DNA of 64,000 nt from Bacteroides sp. (GTDB lineage: Bacteria > Bacteroidota > Bacteroidia > Bacteroidales > Bacteroidaceae). Position numbers and translations under genes: made by a program. Of the stretch, positions 34,642 through 43,892 are shown piece by piece. The notes below the pieces were generated by a model that searched no databases, was not told the DNA's origin, and saw only the letters and a list, made by a program, of their open reading frames with translations. The stretch spans positions 23,183 to 87,182 of the forward strand of contig DXWV01000028.1 of NCBI GenBank assembly GCA_019416685.1. The letters run 5' to 3'. Position 1 is the stretch's first letter, and each line of letters starts with the position of its first letter.

Positions 34642-36519
34642 ATGATAAAAAGATTGATTATACAACAGTTGCTGGCATGGACCGTATGTGTATTCCTTAT
34701 AACCGGTTGCGGCTCCAAAGAAACTTATTATGTGAAACATGTGACTTTTCCTGAAAAAGCTACAACGGAAGAAAAGGTGGATATGGCCTCCCGGCTTGTC
34801 CCCTCTCCACAACAATTAGCATGGCAACAGATGGAACTGACGGCCTTCCTGCATTTTGGAGTGAACACCTTTACCGGTCGTGAGTGGGGAGATGGAAAAG
34901 AAGATCCTGTGGTATTCAATCCGACAGAATTGAACGCAGAACAATGGGCGAAAGCTTTGAAAGATGCAGGTTTTAAAATGGCTATCCTGACAGCCAAACA
35001 TCATGACGGATTCTGTTTGTGGCCCACGGCTACTACAACGCACTCTGTTGCTTCTTCTCCCTGGAAAGATGGAAAAGGAGATGTGGTGCGTGAATTGCGT
35101 AATGCCTGCGACAAGTATGGACTGAAATTTGGCGTTTACCTGTCACCTTGGGACAGACATGCCGATTGTTATGGGGATTCTCCTAAATATAATGAATACT
35201 TTATCCGGCAATTAACAGAATTGTTGAGTAATTATGGAGAAATCCATGAAGTCTGGTTCGACGGAGCTTGTGCGGAGGGACCGAATGGGAAGAAGCAAGA
35301 ATATGATTGGGAGGCGTTTTATCAGACAATCATCCGGTTGCAACCTCATGCTGTGATGGCTATTATGGGCGATGATGTGCGTTGGGTAGGGAATGAAAAA
35401 GGATTCGGACGCGAAACAGAATGGGGAGCAACTGCTTTAGTGCCGGGTATATATCCCCGTTCTGAGAAAGTAAATCAAGAGTTGGATATTATGGCTAATT
35501 CAGATGACTTAGGAAGCCGTGCATTGGTTGCTAAAGCTTCCGAACTATTCTGGTATCCTTCTGAAGTAGATGTATCTATTCGTCCGGGATGGTTCTATCA
35601 TACCGAACAGGATAGTCAGGTGAAATCATTGGATAAATTAGTGGATATTTATTTTCAATCTGTGGGATATAACTCTGTATTGTTACTTAATATACCTCCG
35701 GATACACGGGGTTTGCTACATGAAGTGGATGTACAGCGTATCAAACAACTTTCCGATTATCTGGCAGAAACATTTGCACAAAACGTTATAGCGGATAAAG
35801 AACAATTGTGGCAAGGCAAACCGGGTAGCGAACGGATTTACGAATTAGCTCCGGATGCATGTATAAATGTATTGATGTTACAGGAAGACATCGCCAGAGG
35901 ACAGCGCATAGAAGGTTTTAGGGTAGAGGCAGAAGAGAATGGAGAATGGAAATTGCTGGGTGAAGGAACAACTGTGGGATATAAACGATTGCTCCGTTTC
36001 GCGGATGTACATGCTACCCGTTTGAGATTGACGGTTACCGCTTCGCGTAATGATTTTTGTTTGTCAAATGTGGGAGTCTATTATGCCCGTCCATTGGATG
36101 GACAAAAGGCAAACATGAATCTTTCGGATGTAAACGGATTGAGAATGATTGGGGATAATCCGGAAATGGCGAAAGCGGTAGATGGAAAACGGGAAACTTT
36201 CTATAGAAGTGAAACGCAGGAACCGCTGGTTATTGATTGTGGAAAAGTGATAGAGATCACCGGGTTCTCATATGCTCCGGTATTGGGAGACGATTTGTCC
36301 GGAACCATTTATACATATAATGTATATTTGAGCCAAGACGGAAAGCAATGGACGAAGTGCGACGTAAGTGGAGAGTTTAGTAATATTATGCATAATCCTT
36401 TGTCTCAGTTTGTTCATTGGCAGAAGCAATCTGCCCGTTTCTTAAAACTGGAACCACTGACGGAAATTGATGGTAAACAATTGGTTACTATCGGAGAGAT
36501 TGGTATTTTGACTAAATAG
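34642..36519 (+). CDS. GH29 alpha-L-fucosidase lipoprotein with F5/8 type C module
   Basis: A 625-residue protein with a lipoprotein signal (LITGC-G). The GH29 domain (about 50-390) shows FLHFGVNTFTGREWGDGKED, AILTAKHHDGFCLWPT, KFGVYLSPWDRH and the nucleophile region with Asp207 in EVWFDGACAEG. A galactose-binding-like/F5-8 type C domain occupies about 480-625. The sequence resembles the GH29-B type that acts on alpha-1,3/1,4-linked fucose, but linkage cannot be fixed from sequence. It should trim fucose from the captured glycan in the periplasm or on the surface. GH20 follows after 19 bp. Confidence 0.9.
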   Translation: MIKRLIIQQLLAWTVCVFLITGCGSKETYYVKHVTFPEKATTEEKVDMASRLVPSPQQLAWQQMELTAFLHFGVNTFTGREWGDGKEDPVVFNPTELNAEQWAKALKDAGFKMAILTAKHHDGFCLWPTATTTHSVASSPWKDGKGDVVRELRNACDKYGLKFGVYLSPWDRHADCYGDSPKYNEYFIRQLTELLSNYGEIHEVWFDGACAEGPNGKKQEYDWEAFYQTIIRLQPHAVMAIMGDDVRWVGNEKGFGRETEWGATALVPGIYPRSEKVNQELDIMANSDDLGSRALVAKASELFWYPSEVDVSIRPGWFYHTEQDSQVKSLDKLVDIYFQSVGYNSVLLLNIPPDTRGLLHEVDVQRIKQLSDYLAETFAQNVIADKEQLWQGKPGSERIYELAPDACINVLMLQEDIARGQRIEGFRVEAEENGEWKLLGEGTTVGYKRLLRFADVHATRLRLTVTASRNDFCLSNVGVYYARPLDGQKANMNLSDVNGLRMIGDNPEMAKAVDGKRETFYRSETQEPLVIDCGKVIEITGFSYAPVLGDDLSGTIYTYNVYLSQDGKQWTKCDVSGEFSNIMHNPLSQFVHWQKQSARFLKLEPLTEIDGKQLVTIGEIGILTK

Positions 36520-36538
36520 GTATATCACTTAGTGTTTA

Positions 36539-38551
36539 ATGGTTAAAAATAGTAGGATGAGAAACTTTATATTGAGTATTATCTATAAAAGAAGAGGGGC
36601 ATTGTTGCTACTTTGTTCTTTAATGAGTGTTGTATTGACGGCCGCTCCTGTAGAGAAGAAACCTTTTGTAATTCCGGAGTTGAAAGAGTGGAAGGCATCT
36701 GGAGGATATATGATTTTAGGAGATCACACTAAAATTGTGTATGATGCCGGACAACCGGAATTGCTTCGTATCGCTGGACTTATGGCTGATGATTGCTTCA
36801 GAATGTTTCAGTGGAGACCGGAAATTGTGACCTGTAAGGCAAAGGCCGGTGATATTGTATTGACATTGAATCCGGATAAACAACTGGCAAAAGAGGAATA
36901 TTCTATTAAAATAACCGATAAAGTGCTTTTATCGGCCCCTCAGACTGAAGGTATATACTGGGGGACCCGTACTTTGTTACAAATTGCAGAGCAGGATGAC
37001 AATCGCCGTTTGCCTAAAGGACAGATCCGGGATTATCCCGACTATCCTCTTCGTGGGTTCATGATAGACTGTGCACGTAAGTTTATTCCTTTGTCTTATC
37101 TACAGGATTTGGTTAAAATCATGTCTTACTATAAGATGAATACCCTGCAAATTCATTTGAATGATAACGGACACAAAAAGTTCTTCGATAATGACTTTAC
37201 GAATACTTATTCGGCTTTCCGGTTGGAATCGGATACGTATCCCGGATTGACGGCTTATGACGGCTTTTATACCAAAAAAGAATTTATCGATTTGCAGAAA
37301 CAAGCAATGGTACTGGGGATTGAAATTATTCCGGAGATCGATGTTCCGGCACATTCTTTGGCGTTTTCACGTTATAAGCCCGAAATAGGAAGTAAGACGT
37401 ATGGTATGGATCATCTGGATCTATTCTCACCGGAGATCTATCCGTTTATAGATGCCCTGTTTAAAGAATATTTGGAGGGTGACGAGCCGGTATTCTGTGG
37501 TAAGCGGGTACATGTGGGTACGGATGAATACTCTAATGAAACACCGGAATTGGTTGAGAAGTTTCGCGAGTTTACAGATCACTATATTCACCTGGCAGAG
37601 CAATACGGCAAGCAGGCTTGTGTGTGGGGAGCATTGACTCATGCAAAAGGCAGTACTCCGGTCAAGGCAGACCAGGTGGTCATGAGTTTATGGAATCCCG
37701 GCTTTGCCAATCCTCAGGAAATGATTGCGGAAGGATACCAATTGGTGAGCATGTACGATTGGGATGTTTACATTGTGCCGGGTGCTTTTTACTATCATGA
37801 CTATCTGGACGAAGAAAAGTTATACAAAGAGTGGACACCGGCTAAAATGGGCCGAAATGAGAGATTTGAAGAGAAGCATCCGTCTATCTTGGGTGGTATG
37901 TTCGCTTTGTGGAATGATCTTGTAGGCAATGGCATAACGGTGAAAGATATTCATTATCGTACCTTCCCGGCATTACAGACCTTGGCCGTGAAAATGTGGA
38001 CAGGCAAAAACACGACTATACCTTATACCGCTTTTAATGAAACTCGTGCTGCATTGAGCGAAGCACCGGGAGTGAATCTGCTGGGCAGGGTAGGTAAACC
38101 GGGTTCCTTGGTTTACCGGAAAACGGATGTTCCGGCGGGTAGTAAGAATCAGATACAGGAAATAGGATATGGTTACACTGTGAATTTTGATTTGACAGGT
38201 CAGAAAGAGGTACCGGGTACTATACTTTTTCGTTCGCCGGATGCCGTCTTTTATCTTGCCGATCCGATCAATGGATTTTTGGGTTTTGCACGCGATGGTT
38301 ACTTGGATACTTTCAGATATAAGCTTCGCGAGGGCGAAAAGATAAATGTTCAGATAGAAGGCACATCGCGTACAACGACTCTTAAGATAGATGGAAAATT
38401 GATTGACCAGTTGGAGCCGAAAATGCGTTATTTTAGCTGTGGAAAGGATTCTATGTTGTATTTCCGTACGTTGGTTTTCCCGTTGGAAGAAGCTGGGCAT
38501 TTTAAGAGCCGGGTAGAGAACTTGAAAGTCTATAATTATTGCAAAGAGTAA
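36539..38551 (+). CDS. GH20 beta-N-acetylhexosaminidase
   Basis: A 670-residue protein; the ATG at 36557 is an equally possible start. The signal peptide is followed by a GH20b-like domain (about 45-160), then the GH20 barrel from LRGFMIDCARKFIPLSYLQD with the catalytic pair Asp329-Glu330 in HVGTDEYSNE and the substrate Trp in VCVWGALTH. A C-terminal beta-sandwich (about 520-670, ending RVENLKVYNYCKE) resembles a LamG fold. It removes terminal GlcNAc/GalNAc and completes the PUL enzyme set of GH18, GH29 and GH20, typical of complex host glycans. Confidence 0.92.
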   Translation: MVKNSRMRNFILSIIYKRRGALLLLCSLMSVVLTAAPVEKKPFVIPELKEWKASGGYMILGDHTKIVYDAGQPELLRIAGLMADDCFRMFQWRPEIVTCKAKAGDIVLTLNPDKQLAKEEYSIKITDKVLLSAPQTEGIYWGTRTLLQIAEQDDNRRLPKGQIRDYPDYPLRGFMIDCARKFIPLSYLQDLVKIMSYYKMNTLQIHLNDNGHKKFFDNDFTNTYSAFRLESDTYPGLTAYDGFYTKKEFIDLQKQAMVLGIEIIPEIDVPAHSLAFSRYKPEIGSKTYGMDHLDLFSPEIYPFIDALFKEYLEGDEPVFCGKRVHVGTDEYSNETPELVEKFREFTDHYIHLAEQYGKQACVWGALTHAKGSTPVKADQVVMSLWNPGFANPQEMIAEGYQLVSMYDWDVYIVPGAFYYHDYLDEEKLYKEWTPAKMGRNERFEEKHPSILGGMFALWNDLVGNGITVKDIHYRTFPALQTLAVKMWTGKNTTIPYTAFNETRAALSEAPGVNLLGRVGKPGSLVYRKTDVPAGSKNQIQEIGYGYTVNFDLTGQKEVPGTILFRSPDAVFYLADPINGFLGFARDGYLDTFRYKLREGEKINVQIEGTSRTTTLKIDGKLIDQLEPKMRYFSCGKDSMLYFRTLVFPLEEAGHFKSRVENLKVYNYCKE

Positions 38552-38572
38552 GATATCCAATTGTTTACAGAT

Positions 38573-38759
38573 TAAGAAACTGTTTTGATTTTTATTCGGC
38601 GCTTATTTAGTCTTATTTTTTGTTCGTTTGCAGCTTTGTTTTTAGGAGCATAGCGGGCTATGTGACTAAAAGCGAAGTTGCAAACGGGCGAAAAAGAAGA
38701 CTGAAGAAGCCCGAAATAAACAAAAAAAGAGATTCTATAAAAATCAAAACAGTTTCTTA
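38573..38759. mobile_element. MITE-like element with perfect 23-bp terminal inverted repeats
   Basis: The ends 38573-38595 and 38737-38759 are exact inverted copies beginning TAAGAAACTGTTTTGA. The 187-bp element can fold almost entirely on itself around the centre GCATAGCGGGCTATG and contains no gene. It is flanked by GAT on both sides, a possible 3-bp target duplication. It lies 21 bp after the GH20 stop. The rest of the gap to 39061 has no gene. Confidence 0.75.
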
Positions 38760-38990
38760 GATGGTTGTAATCTATGGGCAGAGTTGTGTGTTATCTCGAT
38801 AAATTGCTACTTTGGGTGCATTACTTATCAGGCATACCCCACTATGTTATGTTACAAATGCTATTGTGTTGTAGTGAAATAGTAGTTTGCTCCCGAAATG
38901 TCCTCTTTTCAGTTAAGAATCAATAAATCTGCTCTTGACAAGATTCTCCCGGTAACAGCCTCCTGTTGTTTATCTTTTTTAGCCCTCCAT

Positions 38991-39023
38991 TTTCTGTACT
39001 TCGGAAAACTATTATTACCTTTG
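38991..39023 (+). promoter_or_regulatory. Promoter of the fumarase gene
   Basis: TTTC (38991-38994) and TACCTTTG (39016-39023) are 21 bp apart and match the Bacteroides -33 and -7 boxes; the ATG follows 37 bp later. Confidence 0.7.
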
Positions 39024-39060
39024 CCTCACTAACTAACATTACGTAATAAAAAGTAAAGAT

Positions 39061-40713
39061 ATGGCAACACCTCCGTTTAAGTATCAGCCCATGTTTGAAC
39101 ATGGAGAAGATAAGACTGAGTATTATCTGCTTACCAAAGACTATGTATCGGTAAGCGAGTTTGAAGGAAATCCGATTCTGAAAGTAGAGAAAGAAGGGCT
39201 TACGGCTATGGCTAATACAGCTTTCCGTGATGTATCGTTCATGTTGCGTCGTTCACACAACGAGCAGGTGGCAAAGATTCTGAGCGATCCCGAAGCAAGT
39301 GATAACGACAAATACGTAGCACTCACTTTCCTGCGTAATGCAGAAGTAGCTGCCAAAGGGGTATTGCCTTTCTGCCAGGATACCGGTACGGCTATCGTGC
39401 ATGGTGAAAAAGGACAGCAGGTATGGACTGGCTATTGTGACGAAGAAGCACTCTCACTCGGTGTTTACAAAACATATACCGAAGAGAACCTGCGTTACTC
39501 TCAGAATGCTCCTTTGAACATGTACGATGAGGTGAATACAAAATGTAACCTGCCTGCCCAAATCGATATCGAGGCAACAGAAGGGATGGAGTACAAATTT
39601 CTTTGTGTGACTAAAGGAGGTGGATCTGCCAATAAAACTTATTTATATCAGGAAACAAAAGCGATTCTGAATCCGGGTACGCTGGTTCCTTTCCTTGTGG
39701 AGAAGATGAAGACGCTGGGCACAGCTGCCTGTCCTCCTTATCACATTGCATTCGTGATTGGCGGTACTTCGGCTGAGAAGAACCTGCTCACTGTGAAGCT
39801 TGCTTCTACACACTATTATGATGAACTGCCTACTACCGGAAATGAGTACGGTCGTGCTTTCCGTGATATCGAACTGGAAAAAGAAGTGTTGGCTGAGGCT
39901 CAGCGCATCGGACTTGGTGCACAGTTTGGCGGTAAATACCTGGCACATGATGTACGTATCATCCGTTTGCCTCGTCATGGTGCTTCTTGTCCGGTAGGTC
40001 TTGGGGTATCCTGCTCTGCCGACCGTAATATTAAATGTAAGATCAATAAAGACGGTATCTGGATTGAGAAGTTAGATGATAATCCGGGTAGCTTGATTCC
40101 TGCAGAGCTTCGTAATACAGGTGAGGGTGATGCGGTTAAGATTGACCTGAACCGTCCGATGCAGGAGATTTTGAAAGAACTGACTAAGTATCCGGTATCT
40201 ACCCGCCTATCACTTAATGGAACAATAATCGTAGGACGTGATATCGCTCATGCTAAGCTGAAAGAGCGTCTGGATCGTGGTGAGGATCTGCCTCAGTATA
40301 TTAAGGATCATCCCATTTACTACGCTGGTCCTGCCAAGACTCCTCAGGGAATGGCTTGTGGCTCTATGGGCCCCACTACTGCCGGACGTATGGACTCATA
40401 TGTAGAGCTGTTCCAGAGTCATGGTGGCAGTATGATTATGCTTGCCAAGGGTAATCGTAGCCAGCAGGTGACTGATGCTTGTAAGAAGTATGGTGGTTTC
40501 TATCTGGGTTCTATCGGTGGTCCTGCAGCTATCCTTGCTCAGAACAATATCAAGAGCATTGAATGTGTGGAATATCCCGAACTGGGTATGGAAGCTATCT
40601 GGAAGATTGAAGTAGAAAACTTCCCGGCATTCATTCTGGTAGATGATAAAGGCAATGACTTTTTCAAACAGATTAAACCACGTTGTGTAGGTGGTAGTTG
40701 CGAAGGTAAGTAA
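39061..40713 (+). CDS. Class I (iron-sulfur) fumarate hydratase
   Basis: A 550-residue single-chain class I fumarase, alpha and beta parts fused as in E. coli FumA/FumB. The [4Fe-4S] ligand cysteines lie in LPFCQDTGTA, in RHGASCPVGLGVSCS and nearby; the C-terminal half contains the GPTTAGRMDSYVELFQSHGG and KGNRSQQVTDACKKYGGFY segments. It interconverts fumarate and malate, which in Bacteroides belongs to the reductive branch towards succinate and propionate. Cytoplasmic, single-gene unit with its own promoter and terminator. Confidence 0.97.
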   Translation: MATPPFKYQPMFEHGEDKTEYYLLTKDYVSVSEFEGNPILKVEKEGLTAMANTAFRDVSFMLRRSHNEQVAKILSDPEASDNDKYVALTFLRNAEVAAKGVLPFCQDTGTAIVHGEKGQQVWTGYCDEEALSLGVYKTYTEENLRYSQNAPLNMYDEVNTKCNLPAQIDIEATEGMEYKFLCVTKGGGSANKTYLYQETKAILNPGTLVPFLVEKMKTLGTAACPPYHIAFVIGGTSAEKNLLTVKLASTHYYDELPTTGNEYGRAFRDIELEKEVLAEAQRIGLGAQFGGKYLAHDVRIIRLPRHGASCPVGLGVSCSADRNIKCKINKDGIWIEKLDDNPGSLIPAELRNTGEGDAVKIDLNRPMQEILKELTKYPVSTRLSLNGTIIVGRDIAHAKLKERLDRGEDLPQYIKDHPIYYAGPAKTPQGMACGSMGPTTAGRMDSYVELFQSHGGSMIMLAKGNRSQQVTDACKKYGGFYLGSIGGPAAILAQNNIKSIECVEYPELGMEAIWKIEVENFPAFILVDDKGNDFFKQIKPRCVGGSCEGK

Positions 40714-40755
40714 TGCCGTGACTATGTATCATCTGTAACACTTGAGTAACTTTTG

Positions 40756-40793
40756 GGGCATCTGTATTTTAGATTAGTACAGGTGCCCTTTTT
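40756..40793 (+). terminator. Terminator after fumarase
   Basis: GGGCATCTGTA pairs with TACAGGTGCCC (one G-U), followed by TTTTT. Confidence 0.9.
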
Positions 40794-40817
40794 ATAATTA
40801 AACACCATCTATGTATC

Positions 40818-41978
40818 ATGAAACAAGCACCGACTGAACTACTGCAACAAAAGAATCACATTGTCTGGCTGGATGTCGTAAGACTGATAGCTATGTTTAC
40901 CGTGGTCTGCTGCCATTGCACAGATCCTTTCAATTTTTATCCGGGCGACGCTCCCAATATTGATGAAATAAAATTCTGGGGAGCTGCTTATGGTGCGGCG
41001 TTACGGCCGTGTGTTCCTTTATTTGTTATGATTACTGGTGCCTTGCTGTTACCGGTACGTGGCGATGCCTCTGTGTTTTATAAGAAGCGTATTCCACGTG
41101 TATTGTTTCCTTTCCTTATCTGGTCTGTTGTTTATAACATTTTCCCGTGGGTGACAGGGGTGTTGGGACTTAGCCCGCAGGTTGTACTTGATTTCTTCCC
41201 CTATGCCGGAGAAGATGTGATGCGTCAGTCGCTCTCCGTGGCTGTTCAGTATATCTTGGAGATACCTTTCAATTTCTCCATTCTGGCTGTACACATGTGG
41301 TACATCTATCTGTTGATCGGACTTTATCTTTATATGCCTATCTTCTCAGCCTGGGTGGAGAAAGCGTCCGAACGTGCTAAAATCTGGTTTTTGTTAGTCT
41401 GGGGGATCACTTTATTCTTACCTTACTACAATCAGTTTGTAGCTCAATATCTGTGGGGAACTTGTTCCTGGAATGCTTTTGGCATGCTTTATGCCTTTGC
41501 CGGATTCAATGGATATCTGTTGCTGGGGCACTATCTGAGAAATCTCGATTGGTCTTTGCATAAAACATTGGCTATTGGTATTCCAATGTTTATTGTTGGT
41601 TACGTTATTACATTCTTTGGTTTCCGTCACATTTCTGCATTACCGGATTGTACACCCGAAATGTACGAACTCTTCTTCACCTACTGTTCCATTAATGTAG
41701 TGATGATGACGATTCCTGTATTTATGCTGGCAAAGAAAGCGAATATCCGTTCGGAACGTGTACGGAAGGCTTTGGCCAATCTTACACTTTGCGGCTTTGG
41801 TATCTATATGGTTCATTATTTTCTGACCGGACCTTCCGTGCTCTTTATGAGGGCATTAAATGTTCCAATAAGTATCCAGATTCCACTTGCTGCTATAGTG
41901 GCATTCTGTGTTTCATGGCTTTTTGTGGCGATGATTTATCGGTGCTTTAGCAAAAGTGCGAAATACTTTGTCGGTTAA
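40818..41978 (+). CDS. Membrane acyltransferase (acyltransferase 3 family)
   Basis: A 386-residue integral membrane protein with about ten hydrophobic spans. The start WLDVVRLIAMFTVVCCHC is the family's first helix with the conserved Arg and His, and PLFVMITGALLLP is the second conserved block. Members O-acylate extracellular sugars (O-antigen, capsule, exopolysaccharide). No polysaccharide genes are near, so the acceptor is unknown. It stands alone 105 bp after the fumarase stop. Confidence 0.85.
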   Translation: MKQAPTELLQQKNHIVWLDVVRLIAMFTVVCCHCTDPFNFYPGDAPNIDEIKFWGAAYGAALRPCVPLFVMITGALLLPVRGDASVFYKKRIPRVLFPFLIWSVVYNIFPWVTGVLGLSPQVVLDFFPYAGEDVMRQSLSVAVQYILEIPFNFSILAVHMWYIYLLIGLYLYMPIFSAWVEKASERAKIWFLLVWGITLFLPYYNQFVAQYLWGTCSWNAFGMLYAFAGFNGYLLLGHYLRNLDWSLHKTLAIGIPMFIVGYVITFFGFRHISALPDCTPEMYELFFTYCSINVVMMTIPVFMLAKKANIRSERVRKALANLTLCGFGIYMVHYFLTGPSVLFMRALNVPISIQIPLAAIVAFCVSWLFVAMIYRCFSKSAKYFVG

Positions 41979-42100
41979 TTTATAGAATAGTGCAATGAAG
42001 CGGATTGGTGTAGTATTGCTGTTGACTGTGATTATATATAATATCAACGTTAATAGTAATACTACATTCATTCGTTGTAAAGTGAATTCACCTCTTGCTC

Positions 42101-43606
42101 TTACCGGAACCTGTTGCGATAGCTGAAATGGCTGAAGCCTGTCCTCCCTTCTCCGGTTGAGAGAAGTGCCACCCGTAGGGAGCAGAATCCTCCTTGTTTG
42201 TTATGATTCAGAGCAGATACATCCAGATTGTCTATCAGTGAAGTCCATTTTTTCCCATTCTTGCTAACGGCGATGGCTACACGATTGCTCTGATTTCGTA
42301 TTCTGGCGATAAAGTGCTTGCCCAATGTATTGGGAAGTTCCAGTCTCTTTTCTGCATTGAGATGGAGGGTGAACGTTATTCCATTGGAAGTGACTCCGGC
42401 ATAAGCCTTTTCGTCGTAGAATAAGATTAATCCGGCCGTATTCGCTTTGCCTACTTTGATCTCCACTTGTGCTTCATACTGTTTATCTCCTACGTTCACC
42501 AACAAGGTACGTCCGTTGGCAGGTGTCTCTCCCTTAGCATCCAGCCACAGTGTACCCCGCTCAATCTGAACCGTCTGCGGGGCATACTCTTTCCAGAAAG
42601 TCCATTGAAGACCCAGTTTCGGTCCTTTAAAGTTGTCCGAAAGTTCCATGCCGTGCTTTATCTGCTGCCGGGTTACTATCGGTGTAGCGGTCTGTTTGGT
42701 GCGAAACCATCCGTCTGCTGTCCATTCGATAGGCTCCATCAGGGTAGACCGCCCCAGCGTGTGATAGTCTTTGGCATATGCATGATAGAATATCCACCAA
42801 TTACCATTGACGTCGTCTACCAACGTGCCGTGTCCCTTAGACCACCAATCGTCTGCTACGCTATAAGTATGCACGATAGGGTTGTATGGGGAGTTTTCCC
42901 AAGGACCGGTAATGTTCTTTGATCGGGCAGAAACGACCATGTGACTTGTTGCCGGGCCGGCCGTCCCTCCTTGTGCTGAAGTAAGGTAGTAGTAACCATT
43001 GTGATAGTTCAACTTCGGAGCTTCCAGACACATACACTCCGTTTCCCATGAGGCAGGATATTTCCAACCGTCATACACTTTTTTCTTTTCGCCAATGGTG
43101 CCCAACCCATCGTCTGTGAGACGGATGACCGATCCATTGTCTACATACAGATATCGATTGCCGTTTTCATCGGCTATATGTCCCGGGTCGATTCCGCTTA
43201 CTTTTAAATCGACGGGCTTACTCCAGGGACCTTTGATGTCTTTTGCCCAGATCACCCAGTTTGTACCTGCCGAAGGATAGTATACATAGTAGGTGTCTTT
43301 GTATTTAAGCAGATCGGTGGCCCATGCCGAACCCTCAAAATCAGGTAGGGCACGGACTATCGGTTCCCAGTTCAGCAGGTCTTTCGAGTGCCAGATGAGT
43401 AGTCCCGGTTTATAAGTAAAAGGAGAATGCGTCATATAGTAATCGTCACCATCGCGCATAATAGATGGATCGGGATAATCGCCCGACAGAATCAGTTTTG
43501 GATACTCTTGTGCACTGAGATGGGGCGGTAAGAAAATCAATAAGAGAAAAAAGAGACCTGGCAATGTGTTCCTCCAAATAAGTTTAAATGAGGGGAGTTG
43601 TGTCAT
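42101..43606 (-). CDS. GH43 glycosidase with C-terminal beta-sandwich
   Basis: A protein of about 501 residues from MTQLPSFKLIWRNTL. An ATG 13 codons upstream (43645) is less likely because the -7 box at 43657-43664 would leave almost no leader. Signal peptide ends SAQ. The five-bladed propeller carries the GH43 acids: Asp in GDYPDPSIMRDGDDYYM, Asp in VSGIDPGHIADENG and Glu in ECMCLEAPKLN. The last 170 residues form a DUF1349-like beta-sandwich (GLQWTFWKEYAP ... SRVAI). Likely alpha-L-arabinofuranosidase or beta-xylosidase on pectic or xylan side chains. It follows the PL10 lyase on the same strand. Confidence 0.88.
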   Translation of the reverse strand: MTQLPSFKLIWRNTLPGLFFLLLIFLPPHLSAQEYPKLILSGDYPDPSIMRDGDDYYMTHSPFTYKPGLLIWHSKDLLNWEPIVRALPDFEGSAWATDLLKYKDTYYVYYPSAGTNWVIWAKDIKGPWSKPVDLKVSGIDPGHIADENGNRYLYVDNGSVIRLTDDGLGTIGEKKKVYDGWKYPASWETECMCLEAPKLNYHNGYYYLTSAQGGTAGPATSHMVVSARSKNITGPWENSPYNPIVHTYSVADDWWSKGHGTLVDDVNGNWWIFYHAYAKDYHTLGRSTLMEPIEWTADGWFRTKQTATPIVTRQQIKHGMELSDNFKGPKLGLQWTFWKEYAPQTVQIERGTLWLDAKGETPANGRTLLVNVGDKQYEAQVEIKVGKANTAGLILFYDEKAYAGVTSNGITFTLHLNAEKRLELPNTLGKHFIARIRNQSNRVAIAVSKNGKKWTSLIDNLDVSALNHNKQGGFCSLRVALLSTGEGRTGFSHFSYRNRFR

Positions 43607-43656
43607 ACAGTTTATCTGATTTAAAAGGTTTGTATTTTTATTCATTCAACGACAGG

Positions 43657-43664
43657 CAAAAGTA
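43657..43664 (-). promoter_or_regulatory. -7 box for the GH43 gene
   Basis: Read on the minus strand it is TACTTTTG (TAnnTTTG), with the start of transcription expected at about 43648-43650. Confidence 0.5.
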
Positions 43665-43822
43665 ACCCATTTGTTCGTTGTTTAATGATACAATCCTGTC
43701 TATTTTGTGCTCATTAGTCTCATACAAAGAAAGAAATAACCTCCATCGTAAATAGAAGGATCGGGGATACTGCTTATTTCATACGTTATTGAGAGAAAGG
43801 ATAGACCCGTTATTCAATAACT

Positions 43823-43863
43823 GTTCCCATTGTTTACAAGGTGTCATTGCAAACAATGGGAAC
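43823..43863 (-). terminator. Hairpin between the PL10 and GH43 genes
   Basis: Perfect 13-bp stem GTTCCCATTGTTT / AAACAATGGGAAC, 30 bp after the lyase stop. No long T run follows. Confidence 0.6.
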
Positions 43864-43892
43864 GGTTATCTGGGGTTCAACTGAAACAGATA

